A DNA stretch of 48,452 nt from Thaumarchaeota archaeon casp-thauma4 (GCA_001510295.1 LFEZ01000023.1:1-48452), one strand, 5' to 3'. Counted from the first letter of the stretch, positions 8,403-15,463 are shown. Made by a program: numbers and translations. The notes: generated by a model from the letters alone, not told the origin.

Positions 8403-8424
8403 ATATTTCATTACAATGAAATAT
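8403..8424. repeat. Perfect 10-bp inverted repeat after tRNA-Phe
   Basis: ATATTTCATT and AATGAAATAT form a perfect dyad separated by only two bases (AC), starting two bases after the tRNA. With so short a loop it is more likely a protein-binding dyad, a cruciform, or an RNA hairpin with a few terminal pairs unpaired. It could end the tRNA transcript (no strong T run follows) or act as an operator for the Lys-rich gene whose ATG is 36 bases further on. Confidence 0.5.
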
Positions 8425-8459
8425 TTAATAACGTGATATTCTGATTTTCAACGAATCAT

Positions 8460-8690
8460 ATGGTAGAAAAGAAAAAAACTGCGAAAAAAATTGTAGAAAA
8501 GAAAAAAACTGCGAAAAAAATTGTAGAAAAAACCACGAAAAAAATATCTAAGAAAAAAGCAGATTATGAACCTCTAGATTCTGGAATTGTAATAGTTGAT
8601 GACGACTTATCCATAGATAAAGAAAGTGAACGTGAAGAGAGACGTGCATATCTTGAAGAATCTCGTTCTCAAGAAGCAAGTTCTGATTAG
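8460..8690 (+). CDS. Lys/Ala-rich N-terminal repeat protein (76 aa)
   Basis: The function is unknown. The N-terminal half is very basic, a repeat of VEKKKTAKKI that recalls histone H1 or bacterial HU-like C-terminal tails. The C-terminal half is acidic (DSGIVIVDDDLSIDKESEREERRAYLEESRSQE). Such a bipolar small protein could bind nucleic acid through the lysine tract. The lysine tract is encoded by a perfect 30-bp tandem duplication. The gene stands alone between tRNA-Phe and the RAM-domain pair. No known domain is visible. Confidence 0.65.
   Translation: MVEKKKTAKKIVEKKKTAKKIVEKTTKKISKKKADYEPLDSGIVIVDDDLSIDKESEREERRAYLEESRSQEASSD
8463..8522 (+). repeat. Perfect 30-bp tandem repeat inside a coding region
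   Basis: Positions 8463-8492 and 8493-8522 are identical 30-base units, each coding for ten residues (VEKKKTAKKI). A third, degenerate copy starts at 8523. Identity at silent positions indicates a recent duplication, so the length of the Lys tract is likely variable between strains. Confidence 0.9.
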
Positions 8691-8724
8691 CAATCCTTTT
8701 CAAATACTGCATGATGTCTAATAC

Positions 8725-8964
8725 ATGAAAGCATTATGCATGATTACCGTAAAACCAGGCATGGTGGATAACGTAGTTCAAATTTTAAGAAAAAAAAGAA
8801 AAATTTCAAAAGACATAATGATTGTAACTGGAAGAGCCGACATATCAGTCATTTTAAACTCATCATTAGATGAAATTAACAATGTTGTAATTGATTTAAA
8901 AAATGTAAAAGAAATTGTCAACACTGAAACATTAATTGAAGTAGAGGTGGATCTAGGATGGTAA
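8725..8964 (+). CDS. Stand-alone Lrp/AsnC-type RAM (ligand-binding) domain protein
   Basis: The 79-residue protein is a single alpha-beta RAM domain as found at the C-terminus of Lrp/AsnC regulators, without the helix-turn-helix. It starts with KALCMITVKPGMVDNVVQILRK and has the sheet strand DIMIVTGRADISVIL. Such proteins bind amino acids and can pair with full-length Lrp regulators or form rings. It overlaps the next gene, another RAM domain, by 7 bases, so the two are probably made together and may form a mixed oligomer. The ligand is unknown. Confidence 0.85.
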   Translation: MKALCMITVKPGMVDNVVQILRKKRKISKDIMIVTGRADISVILNSSLDEINNVVIDLKNVKEIVNTETLIEVEVDLGW

Positions 8965-9176
8965 GGGCTGTAATACTTGTCAAATCTCCAAAAAAGTTGA
9001 TATCTGCAAGATTAAGAAAAATAAATAAAATCACTGAATCATTTGCTGTCAGCGGTCAATTTGATGCTGTGGCAGTAATTGATGTTAAAGAATTATCGGA
9101 AATTAAATATGTTACAACAGAAATACAGAAAATTCCAGGGGTGGAACGAACTGAAACCATGGTGGAAGTAAGTTAA
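8958..9176 (+). CDS. Second stand-alone Lrp/AsnC-type RAM domain protein
   Basis: The 72-residue protein is a RAM domain with the pattern VRAVILVKSPKKLISARLRKI...ESFAVSGQFDAVAVIDV and ending VERTETMVEVS. It shows the same beta-alpha-beta-beta-alpha-beta order as its upstream neighbour but is clearly diverged from it. It lacks a DNA-binding domain. A strong Shine-Dalgarno sequence (GAGGTGG, 8944-8950) lies inside the upstream gene 8 bases before the ATG, which supports this start. The pair probably forms a small-molecule sensor or acts as a partner of a separate Lrp regulator; this is inferred. Confidence 0.82.
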   Translation: MVRAVILVKSPKKLISARLRKINKITESFAVSGQFDAVAVIDVKELSEIKYVTTEIQKIPGVERTETMVEVS

Positions 9177-9211
9177 TAAAATGTTATAACTAATAATGGT
9201 GTAAAGTGGAT

Positions 9212-9631
9212 ATGAACATTAAACGAGTTGGAAATATAATTTTGGAAGTAAAAGATTTGGATGCATCCATTAAATTTTACTATGAAATTTTAGGAATGCC
9301 GATAAAGAATGAAAGACGGAACTGGGTGGATTTAGGTCAACAATCAGGAGGCACATTGAGTTTACATCCTGCATCAATTACCACACCTAATGCAAACTTG
9401 TCAAAAGAAAATGGAATTTTAATTGGATTAACGGTAGGCGATTTAAATTCTGCAATGCATGAATTATCGGAAACAAAGGTAGAGATATTCCGAGATGTTC
9501 AAGAGCGGCAAGCTGGTAAAAATGCAGTAATTTTGGATCCTGACGGATATATGATTTCATTATTTGAACCTGATTTTTCAGAAAATAAAGATAAACAAAC
9601 TTCCGGATATATTGGATTCACACCTGAGTAG
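9212..9631 (+). CDS. VOC/glyoxalase-fold protein
   Basis: The protein has a vicinal-oxygen-chelate fold: one beta-alpha-beta-beta-beta module starts at VGNIILEVKDLDASIKFYYEILGM, and the second starts at GILIGLTVGDLNSAMHEL and ends ILDPDGYMISLFEP. His and Glu in LSLHPAS and LFEPD sit at metal-ligand positions, but the first-strand ligand position is Asn, so the metal site may be incomplete and the substrate is not predictable. A GTG at 9206 extends the frame by two codons. ATG 9212 is preferred because TTATAA (9184-9189) lies 23-28 bases upstream. The 3' end overlaps the converging gene by 14 bases. Confidence 0.85.
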   Translation: MNIKRVGNIILEVKDLDASIKFYYEILGMPIKNERRNWVDLGQQSGGTLSLHPASITTPNANLSKENGILIGLTVGDLNSAMHELSETKVEIFRDVQERQAGKNAVILDPDGYMISLFEPDFSENKDKQTSGYIGFTPE

Positions 9632-10004
9632 TTATTTTTTTAATTTTATTTATCAATGTTGTATTTGATTGTGTTTTTTTATTAATTGTGACATAGTGCG
9701 TTATGCCATTTTTATAAAATAATAAAATAATAATTTTTTTATGGTTAATTGAAATAAATTCCACATCTCCTAATACTTTAGATGTTCTTTCTCTTAATTT
9801 CATCATGGATGCGATTGCAAAAAACTCATGACGTATCGAATCTGGTGAAAATATTGGTTTTATTCCTGGTCTAATTTTTCCAGATATTGTACGACCATAT
9901 TCATTGAAAACTCCTGCATAACGTATATCCTTAGAAATGGCTAAAATTTTTTCACATTTCTTTCTATTTTGTGTGACCGTTTTTGTCCAAGAGTGACTAT
10001 TCAT
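9618..10004 (-). CDS. Conserved thaumarchaeal hypothetical protein (possible DUF6659 type)
   Basis: The function is unknown. The 128-residue protein opens with a helical part (KKCEKILAISKDIRYAGVFNEYGRTISGKIRPGI), then a helix HEFFAIASMMKLRERT and beta strands around KKIIILLFYKNGITHYVTI. The YAGVFNEYGR.I.GKIRPG motif is familiar from a family of short thaumarchaeal proteins, probably the one catalogued as DUF6659, with a roadblock-like alpha/beta order; the name is from memory and not verified. It is soluble and without cysteine pairs apart from one Cys near residue 17. It converges on the VOC gene. Confidence 0.75.
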   Translation of the reverse strand: MNSHSWTKTVTQNRKKCEKILAISKDIRYAGVFNEYGRTISGKIRPGIKPIFSPDSIRHEFFAIASMMKLRERTSKVLGDVEFISINHKKIIILLFYKNGITHYVTINKKTQSNTTLINKIKKITTQV

Positions 10005-10059
10005 AATTGTCTAAAATGTTCTATAATTAATAAACCACATCAAATATTGATTTTTGAAA

Positions 10060-10239
10060 ATGGTTGTTGAATATAAAGAAAAAATTAATAAAATACTTCA
10101 ATCAGAAGCAATCAATTATCTTGAAACTTCAGAAAGGCTAGTTCTCAGAAATATATTGGAAAAAGAGATAATTTCAGAATTAGAGGCGGTCAGTCTAGAT
10201 AAAATTCTTCAAAAATATGAAAAATTCATTAAAAATTAG
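10060..10239 (+). CDS. Small helical hypothetical protein (59 aa)
   Basis: The function is unknown. The protein is an all-helical, charged 59-residue polypeptide (VVEYKEKINKILQSEA...LVLRNILEKEIISELEAVSLDKILQKYEKF) with amphipathic spacing. A TTG at 10054 could add two codons, but ATG 10060 is preferred. The 3' end overlaps the converging gene by 11 bases. Coding status is supported by composition and by the tight packing with its neighbours, but no family is recognised. Confidence 0.55.
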   Translation: MVVEYKEKINKILQSEAINYLETSERLVLRNILEKEIISELEAVSLDKILQKYEKFIKN

Positions 10240-10645
10240 ATTGTGAGGATTTTTTTTCAGATTTCTGAATTTGCTTTTTTAGCTCAAGATTTTCTTTGAG
10301 TAATTTATCATTTGCTTCTTTTAGAAGTGAAAAAGACTTTTCTTTATTGTAAAGTGGATGACCTGGAGGAAATATTGATCTAGAGCCATTTAACAAACCG
10401 TCTGCATATTGGCGAAACATTTGATTAAAATCTTCAAGGTTTGGCATTAGAGATGCATTTGTTCGGTTAAATTTATCGTGAATTTCTTTAATTCCTGTAC
10501 CTCCTGTTGGAGGTCTACTTGTAGGTGGATAACGTACTGAATCCACCAAGCCATGATTTACATCTACAGTGTTAAAATGTGTTTTTTTGTAATTAAAGAA
10601 TCCCATGTCCATATTAACAAGGTTTTTTGAACAATATTTTAGCAT
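10229..10645 (-). CDS. Hypothetical protein with C-terminal coiled coil (138 aa)
   Basis: The function is unknown. The first 50 residues are polar with a Pro-rich patch (RYPPTSRPPTGGTG). The middle has FNRTNASLMPNLEDFNQMFRQYADGLLNGS. The end is a charged coiled coil (SLLKEANDKLLKENLELKKQIQKSEKK). There is an internal Met at residue 12 (MDMGFF), which might be the real start, since the first eleven residues carry an odd Cys/Lys composition. No membrane segment is seen. Confidence 0.6.
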   Translation of the reverse strand: MLKYCSKNLVNMDMGFFNYKKTHFNTVDVNHGLVDSVRYPPTSRPPTGGTGIKEIHDKFNRTNASLMPNLEDFNQMFRQYADGLLNGSRSIFPPGHPLYNKEKSFSLLKEANDKLLKENLELKKQIQKSEKKSSQSNF

Positions 10646-10704
10646 TCGTATAGCCGCTGTGTGCTCAAATTGTTAACAAACATCGATTTTTAGTCATATT
10701 CTTC

Positions 10705-10729
10705 TGATCGCAGATCCTTATAGCGATCA
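10705..10729. promoter_or_regulatory. 7-bp inverted repeat enclosing a TATA box
   Basis: TGATCGC (10705-10711) and GCGATCA (10723-10729) are perfect inverted half-sites 11 bases apart. Between them lies CCTTATA, with TTATA (10718-10722) 25-29 bases before the ATG at 10747. This is the usual TATA position for a leaderless archaeal transcript. A dyad around the TATA box is a typical repressor operator arrangement. The regulator is unknown. Confidence 0.5.
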
Positions 10730-10746
10730 TAAATTTGGATTGATTC

Positions 10747-10896
10747 ATGCAACACAATAAAGTGAAACGTTGTCTAAAATGTGAGAAAATAATTCAAGAT
10801 GTAGAATTACATAAAATTGTGATGTATGTTATAGAAGAGCAGTTCACCGAACACCACTACGAACATGTGGAATGTCCAGATAAATTTACAATCTAA
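10747..10896 (+). CDS. Small Cys/His zinc-finger-like protein (49 aa)
   Basis: A 49-residue reading frame starts at ATG 10747 and ends at TAA 10894-10896. It has the ligand pattern Cys9-x2-Cys12 (RCLKCEKI) followed by FTEHHYEHVEC, which gives three His and Cys43 at zinc-ligand spacing. This looks like a one-knuckle treble-clef or zinc-finger microprotein. The operator-like promoter just upstream and the 4-base convergent overlap with the cyclase gene support real coding. The role is unknown; DNA-binding regulation is possible but inferred. Confidence 0.6.
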   Translation: MQHNKVKRCLKCEKIIQDVELHKIVMYVIEEQFTEHHYEHVECPDKFTI

Positions 10897-11705
10897 TTTG
10901 AATGATAATAAACTGGGTATAACTCTCCAGTTTCTCTGCTATTATACTTCCATTCATCCTCATTCCATATCTTCTTTGAAAATTCTTTTCTCAATGAAGG
11001 ATGAATTCTATTATAGACATCTTCGCCTATCAAAATTTCTTGAGGTTTTGCTTTTGCTTGAATTTTTGCAGCAATATTCATTGCAGGACCTAAAAGATCT
11101 ACATGGGACTTTTCAGCATCAGAGCCATAACGGACAATCATGTTTGTTCCAAAGTCAATACCAATTTTTATAAATAAATCAGGATAATCGTATTGATTCA
11201 AAATTGGATTGATGCCCTCTTCAATAATCTTAATCATGGATTTTGCAGCACTAATTGCATTATCTGCAGCAATCAAAGAGCTCGCATGAACGAAATATCC
11301 GATCACCGCATCTCCTACAAATTTTAAAACAAATCCACCATGAGCATTAAGTGCAAATGCCATTTCTTGTGCAAATGAACTAATTATGATTGCAACTTTT
11401 TCTTCAGGTAATGTTAAGGTAATATTTGTAGAGCCTACCAAATCAACATACATTACAACCATCGATTGTTTTTCATGAACATGTTTTCTAAGATATGCAT
11501 CAGATCTATCTACCGTTGCGTCATATTCGATCCCTTTTTTTAATGAATTCCAAATTCTTTTCTGAGTTTCTTGAATCATTGTTTCAGAATCTATTACCCT
11601 CATGTTGCTCTTTCCAAGCATCATGTCTACAACCCTGTCTTTTTGAGTGGTATCTTCTTGGGCTGAACTTGTAGAAGGTAATTCGCTATCTTTTTTATTT
11701 TCCAT
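10893..11705 (-). CDS. Class III adenylate/guanylate cyclase catalytic-domain protein
   Basis: The 270-residue cytosolic protein has a polar N-terminal 80 residues and a class III nucleotidyl cyclase domain. Metal-binding Asp88 (VDLVGST) and Asp132 (KFVGDA) are present. Lys128 and Asp203 (HVDLLG) sit at the adenine-recognising positions, which favours ATP over GTP. Asn210 is at the ribose-binding position, but the next transition-state position, normally Arg in N.AAR, is Lys214 (NIAAKIQ). That could lower activity. No membrane or receiver domain is visible. Cyclic-nucleotide production is inferred. It is separate from its neighbours by about 30 bases. Confidence 0.88.
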   Translation of the reverse strand: MENKKDSELPSTSSAQEDTTQKDRVVDMMLGKSNMRVIDSETMIQETQKRIWNSLKKGIEYDATVDRSDAYLRKHVHEKQSMVVMYVDLVGSTNITLTLPEEKVAIIISSFAQEMAFALNAHGGFVLKFVGDAVIGYFVHASSLIAADNAISAAKSMIKIIEEGINPILNQYDYPDLFIKIGIDFGTNMIVRYGSDAEKSHVDLLGPAMNIAAKIQAKAKPQEILIGEDVYNRIHPSLRKEFSKKIWNEDEWKYNSRETGELYPVYYHSN

Positions 11706-11734
11706 TGTTATATAGTTAAAAAAATTACTGTATT

Positions 11735-12553
11735 TTATGCTTTTTCCGTGAAAACATATGGAGTATCAAATTCTTGATCCATTGTCCAATAAGTTGGTAA
11801 AGAAATTGTAGATGTCACGGTTAATTCAAATTTTTTGATGGATGTTCCCCATCCAAAATGAGTTTTATCTCTAGAAAATTCCCGATGAAAGTGACTCCCA
11901 GTTAGTACAAACGAAGAATTTGAAATATGTGACGATTCTAGTGCGTTTTTAATTACCGATTCTGCCAAAACTTCTCCAATTTCTGGAACTCCTCCTATGA
12001 CAAAAATGGATTTTTTTGAAGGGATTTTTTTAAAATCGTAACTTGTCGCATCAGAGCACACAGGGTTGAAATCAATTCCTGTTTTTTTAGACAAACTTTC
12101 CTGCAAGTTTACTAAATTTTCATCAATTTCAATAGAGATTGAATCTAATTCTAAGACTCTTCCACAGTATGCAATTCGACCATCACCTGACCCGATATCT
12201 ATAATTTGTTCAAATCCAAGAGTTTTAGCGTTTAGTGCTAAACACCATGCAGATAACATCCATGTAGGATAAAATGGTGCATAACTGGTATCATGTTTGA
12301 TACTGTCTATCCAGTAATTATTCAAATCACCTTCAAAAATTGTATAATCTCTATCCGAAATTTTTTTAGATATGTGATTTGAGTAAATTGGATTGGCTTC
12401 AAGAAATTTATGTAATAAAGAAAGTTGACGGGAATCTATTTGCAGTAATTCATCAGGCATATTTGGTAAAATTTCTGTGGTATGGCTATTTCCTTTGTAA
12501 ACTTTTACAAATTCCTGTTTTAACTCACATACACTATTTGAATATGTTTCCAT
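11735..12553 (-). CDS. Probable SAM-dependent methyltransferase-fold protein
   Basis: The 272-residue protein has a Rossmann methyltransferase motif I at IIDIGSGDGRIAYCG (about residues 117-131), an acidic motif II (SISIEIDENLVN) and a motif III-like PVCSDATSYDF. The N-terminal 100 residues are helical and include PFYPTWMLSAWCLALNAK. The target is unknown. The C-terminal part (IGGVPEIGEV...LTGSHFHREFSRDKTHFGWGTSIKKF) departs from common methyltransferase catalytic motifs, so the protein may only share the fold. It diverges from the next gene across about 40 bases. Confidence 0.7.
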   Translation of the reverse strand: METYSNSVCELKQEFVKVYKGNSHTTEILPNMPDELLQIDSRQLSLLHKFLEANPIYSNHISKKISDRDYTIFEGDLNNYWIDSIKHDTSYAPFYPTWMLSAWCLALNAKTLGFEQIIDIGSGDGRIAYCGRVLELDSISIEIDENLVNLQESLSKKTGIDFNPVCSDATSYDFKKIPSKKSIFVIGGVPEIGEVLAESVIKNALESSHISNSSFVLTGSHFHREFSRDKTHFGWGTSIKKFELTVTSTISLPTYWTMDQEFDTPYVFTEKA

Positions 12554-12592
12554 AAATGATTATAATTTAAGGAAGTAAATAAAAGAAATCAT

Positions 12593-13438
12593 GTGAGAAT
12601 AGGCAATCCTACAAAGAATGAATTCATTTTAGAATTAAATAAAATTAATTATGAAATTCAAGCAGAATATCTGAAGAAAATTATTCATACAACAAGGAGC
12701 GTTAACTGTGATGTAATGCTAGGGGATAGCACCACCAAGAAAGTTGAAACATTTGATATAAAAAATGTAGAAACATTTTTTGGTAGATTTGAATCTTATT
12801 TATCAGAATGGAATTCTCAAGGCGTTACATATTCTTCAGATAAAGATCTAAGACGTATATTCACAAAAGCTGAGATTAGAATTGGAGATTATATCGTATC
12901 ATTACACGTATCATTACAATACCATGTTTTACTATATTACAAACCACTACAAAAAGTGATTGAACTGCAAAAAAAATTAGCAGAGTTGATTGATAGTAAT
13001 GGAAACTCTGAATCAAAATATGAAGAAGAAGGTGATAGATTGATACTTGAAAAGTTAAATCAATTAGGGTTTAGAGATATGCCAAAACAAGAATTATTTG
13101 AATTATTTTACAATAATGAGGAATTAGCAAAAAAAATTAAAAAAATGATAAATGATTCACAGCCAGAAGTAGTCGATTTTCAAGGTCAGAAGAATGAACT
13201 GTTCAAAGAACTAGATAATTTGCTGATAGAAACCTTTCATACAACTGCAGTAATGATTGATGAACAAAAACTTGTAAACGGTGAAGAAGGATGTTTATGT
13301 AATATTGATTTAGAATATATCGACAAGGGTGCAAAACAAGGATTAGTAGATGCATCACTCATAGATGAACAAAATAAAATTTTGATCAAACAAAATATTA
13401 CAAGAGTTTTAGATATAGTTTTAGAAGATAATTCTTAA
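12593..13438 (+). CDS. Conserved hypothetical protein (281 aa)
   Basis: The function is not recognised. The start is GTG 12593; the ATG two bases earlier runs straight into TGA in its own frame. The protein is soluble and largely helical in the second half (QKKLAELIDS..., KKIKKMINDSQPEVVDFQGQKNELFKELDNLLIETFH), with a mixed alpha/beta first half. Two cysteines lie close together in EEGCLCNIDLEY near residue 238, a CxC that could bind a metal. The gene ends immediately before an unusual intergenic sequence upstream of ilvA. No domain or operon partner suggests a role. Confidence 0.65.
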   Translation: MRIGNPTKNEFILELNKINYEIQAEYLKKIIHTTRSVNCDVMLGDSTTKKVETFDIKNVETFFGRFESYLSEWNSQGVTYSSDKDLRRIFTKAEIRIGDYIVSLHVSLQYHVLLYYKPLQKVIELQKKLAELIDSNGNSESKYEEEGDRLILEKLNQLGFRDMPKQELFELFYNNEELAKKIKKMINDSQPEVVDFQGQKNELFKELDNLLIETFHTTAVMIDEQKLVNGEEGCLCNIDLEYIDKGAKQGLVDASLIDEQNKILIKQNITRVLDIVLEDNS

Positions 13439-13500
13439 TCAAGGGCACATAGGCTTGATGCCTTGGGGAGTTGTACCTCTTGACTAATAATTTACATCTT
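13439..13500 (+). other. Structured intergenic sequence resembling the 5' end of 23S rRNA
   Basis: Directly after the stop codon at 13436-13438 the sequence changes character. CAAGGGCA (13440-13447) can pair with TGCCTTGG (13459-13466) with one bulged G. TCAAG (13439-13443) can alternatively pair with CTTGA (13454-13458), and another TTGA lies at 13480-13483. The string AAGGGC(A)CA...GATGCCTTGG also resembles the conserved 5' end of 23S rRNA (AAGGGC-CA-GGTGGATGCCTTGG). It could be a leader RNA for ilvA, a small RNA, or a 23S-derived fragment. No complete rRNA gene is present in the window. Confidence 0.35.
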
Positions 13501-13578
13501 GATCGCACATATTTAGGAATTATGGAAAAAATAGGCATGAATTAGAAAAGTGATTCATTTCAAACAATTAATTATGTA

Positions 13579-13598
13579 TGGAATTTGTAACAATTCCA
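13579..13598 (+). promoter_or_regulatory. Inverted repeat abutting the ilvA start codon
   Basis: TGGAATT (13579-13585) and AATTCCA (13592-13598) are perfect inverted arms around TGTAAC, the second arm ending on the A of the ATG at 13598. If transcription starts upstream, this would be a hairpin that occludes the start codon. If the transcript is leaderless, it would be an operator at the transcription start site. ATTAATTATG around 13567-13576 is a TATA candidate. Confidence 0.4.
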
Positions 13599-14806
13599 TG
13601 AAGGTAACATACGATGATGTCACAAAAGCAAGAGAAACTCAGAGCAAGATAATTCGAAATACAACTTTAGAATTTTCTCAAACATTTAGCAATATTTGCG
13701 GAGCTAACGTATATTTAAAAAACGAATATGAACAAAAAACTGGATCATTTAAAATTCGTGGTGCTTATTGTAAAATCAAATCATTAACGGATGAGGAAAA
13801 AAGTAGAGGAGTGATTGCAGCGTCTGCAGGAAATCATTCACAAGGAGTTGCACTCGCATCTCAAATTGAAAATATCCAGTGCACAATAGTGATGCCAAAA
13901 ACAGCCTCCCCTGCAAAAGTGTCTGCAACAAAAGGTTATGGTGCAAATGTGATATTGGAAGGATTAACCTATGATGAAGCATGGGCTCATGCACAAAAAA
14001 TAGCGTCGGAAACAAAAGCAACAGTAATTCATGCTTTTGATGATCCACATGTAATTGCAGGTCAAGGAGTCATAGGTCTGGAAATAATTGAACAACTTCC
14101 AACTGTAGATCAAATTTATGTTCCAATTGGAGGTGGAGGACTAGTTGCAGGAATCATAACTGCGGTTAAAGAAAAAAACCCAAATGTAGAGATAATTGGA
14201 GTTGAATCTAGCGCATATCCTGCAATGAAAAAATCTGTAGAAAATAATATGCTTGAAACCGTTACTGGTGATACTACTATTGCAGATGGAATAGCTGTAA
14301 AAACACCAGGAAAATTAACTTTTGAAATAATTCAACATAAAATTGATAAAATTGTAACCGTAGATGATAGCGACATAATTAACGCAATGTTTCTTTTGAT
14401 GGAACGTTCTAAAGCCGTTGTTGAACCTGCAGGTGCTGTTGCACTTGCATATATTTTAAAACATAAACCCGAATCCGGAAAAACAGTAGTTCCAATATTA
14501 TGTGGAGGTAACATCGACATGCATTTGCTAGGACAAATTGTATCTAAAGGATTATCTGGAATGGGTAGAATGTTAAAAATTTTTGTTCTTTTAAAAGATA
14601 AACCAGGTGCCTTAAAGGAACTAATAGATGAGATATCTTCAATTAATGTAAACATTATTGAAATAATTCATGATAGATTGAGTACGGACGTTAGTGCAGG
14701 GTCAGCAGGAGTTACAATTAGTCTTGAAACAGAAGATCAAAAGCAATCAAATGAACTAATCAATCACTTACAAGAACGGGATATCAAATTTCAAGTATTG
14801 TCTTAA
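13598..14806 (+). CDS. ilvA: Threonine ammonia-lyase (threonine dehydratase) with ACT domain
   Basis: IlvA deaminates threonine to 2-oxobutanoate, feeding isoleucine synthesis. The 402-residue protein is a PLP fold-type II enzyme: Lys52 in TGSFKIRGAY binds PLP, the phosphate-binding loop is PIGGGGLVAGI, and the C-terminal 75 residues (MLKIFVLLKDKPGALKELIDEIS) form an ACT regulatory domain. A GTG at 13550 would add sixteen residues unlike the family. ATG 13598 gives the expected start MKVTYDDVTKA and has a TATA-like sequence at the proper distance. It converges on purE with a 4-base overlap. Confidence 0.94.
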   Translation: MKVTYDDVTKARETQSKIIRNTTLEFSQTFSNICGANVYLKNEYEQKTGSFKIRGAYCKIKSLTDEEKSRGVIAASAGNHSQGVALASQIENIQCTIVMPKTASPAKVSATKGYGANVILEGLTYDEAWAHAQKIASETKATVIHAFDDPHVIAGQGVIGLEIIEQLPTVDQIYVPIGGGGLVAGIITAVKEKNPNVEIIGVESSAYPAMKKSVENNMLETVTGDTTIADGIAVKTPGKLTFEIIQHKIDKIVTVDDSDIINAMFLLMERSKAVVEPAGAVALAYILKHKPESGKTVVPILCGGNIDMHLLGQIVSKGLSGMGRMLKIFVLLKDKPGALKELIDEISSINVNIIEIIHDRLSTDVSAGSAGVTISLETEDQKQSNELINHLQERDIKFQVLS

Positions 14807-15414
14807 CGAAACTTTTTTTTCACAAATTTCGATAAACCTAATTTTTTTAGTTCTTCAGATTCTTTGATGACTGAAGTATATTGGTCAAATTTATGTTTCT
14901 TTAATTTTGTTTTAATTTCAGGATATGAATTCCCGAGAATTTTTAATGCATAAATTCCTGCATTAGATGCCTTATTCACTCCAACAGCTACAACAGACGA
15001 ACCCGTGGGCATTTCTGAGATTGATAAAAGAGAATCAAGACCTCCAAATGCAGAGTATCTATTTTTGTCAGTTTTTTCAATTTGTTTATCATTATACACC
15101 ATTATTGGTACTCCTATAACCGGAATAGTTGTATGCGATGCAATCATTCCCGGAAGATGTGCAGCCCCGCCTGCACCCGCAATGATTACTTTGAAATTGT
15201 TTTTTTCAGCATGTTTAGCATATTCATCTAATCTCTCAGGAGTTCGGTGTGCAGAAATAATTTGATCTTCATGAGGGATGGAAAATGAATCCAATATCTC
15301 AGCTGCGCCATGCATGATACGACTGTCCGAACTTGAACCCATGATTATTCCAACAAGTGGTTTTTTTATTGCCAATAATTTCTCATGCTTTTTGCTATTT
15401 TTAAACAATTTCAA
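14803..15414 (-). CDS. purE: N5-carboxyaminoimidazole ribonucleotide mutase
   Basis: PurE moves the carboxyl group from N5-CAIR to C4 in purine biosynthesis, working after PurK, which is encoded divergently. Class I motifs are present: GIIMGSSSDSRIM (phosphate loop), ISAHRTPERL (catalytic His), AGAGGAAHLPG and VIGVP. At 203 residues it is longer than the usual 160, with a basic 40-residue C-terminal tail. No ATG precedes the conserved core, so a TTG start is required. TTG 15414 is given; TTG 15375 (just before AIKKPLVGIIMG) is an alternative. The shared promoter lies in the 49 bases to purK. Confidence 0.93.
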   Translation of the reverse strand: MKLFKNSKKHEKLLAIKKPLVGIIMGSSSDSRIMHGAAEILDSFSIPHEDQIISAHRTPERLDEYAKHAEKNNFKVIIAGAGGAAHLPGMIASHTTIPVIGVPIMVYNDKQIEKTDKNRYSAFGGLDSLLSISEMPTGSSVVAVGVNKASNAGIYALKILGNSYPEIKTKLKKHKFDQYTSVIKESEELKKLGLSKFVKKKFR

Positions 15415-15463
15415 TCAAAAATTTTCGGCTAAACTATTAGTATTACAAAATTTGTTTTAGAGT

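Noticed and set aside
13550-13597. GTG start adding sixteen residues to IlvA
   Set aside because: The extra residues (MIHFKQLIMYGICNNS) are unlike the family, and ATG 13598 has the usual start and a promoter at the right distance.
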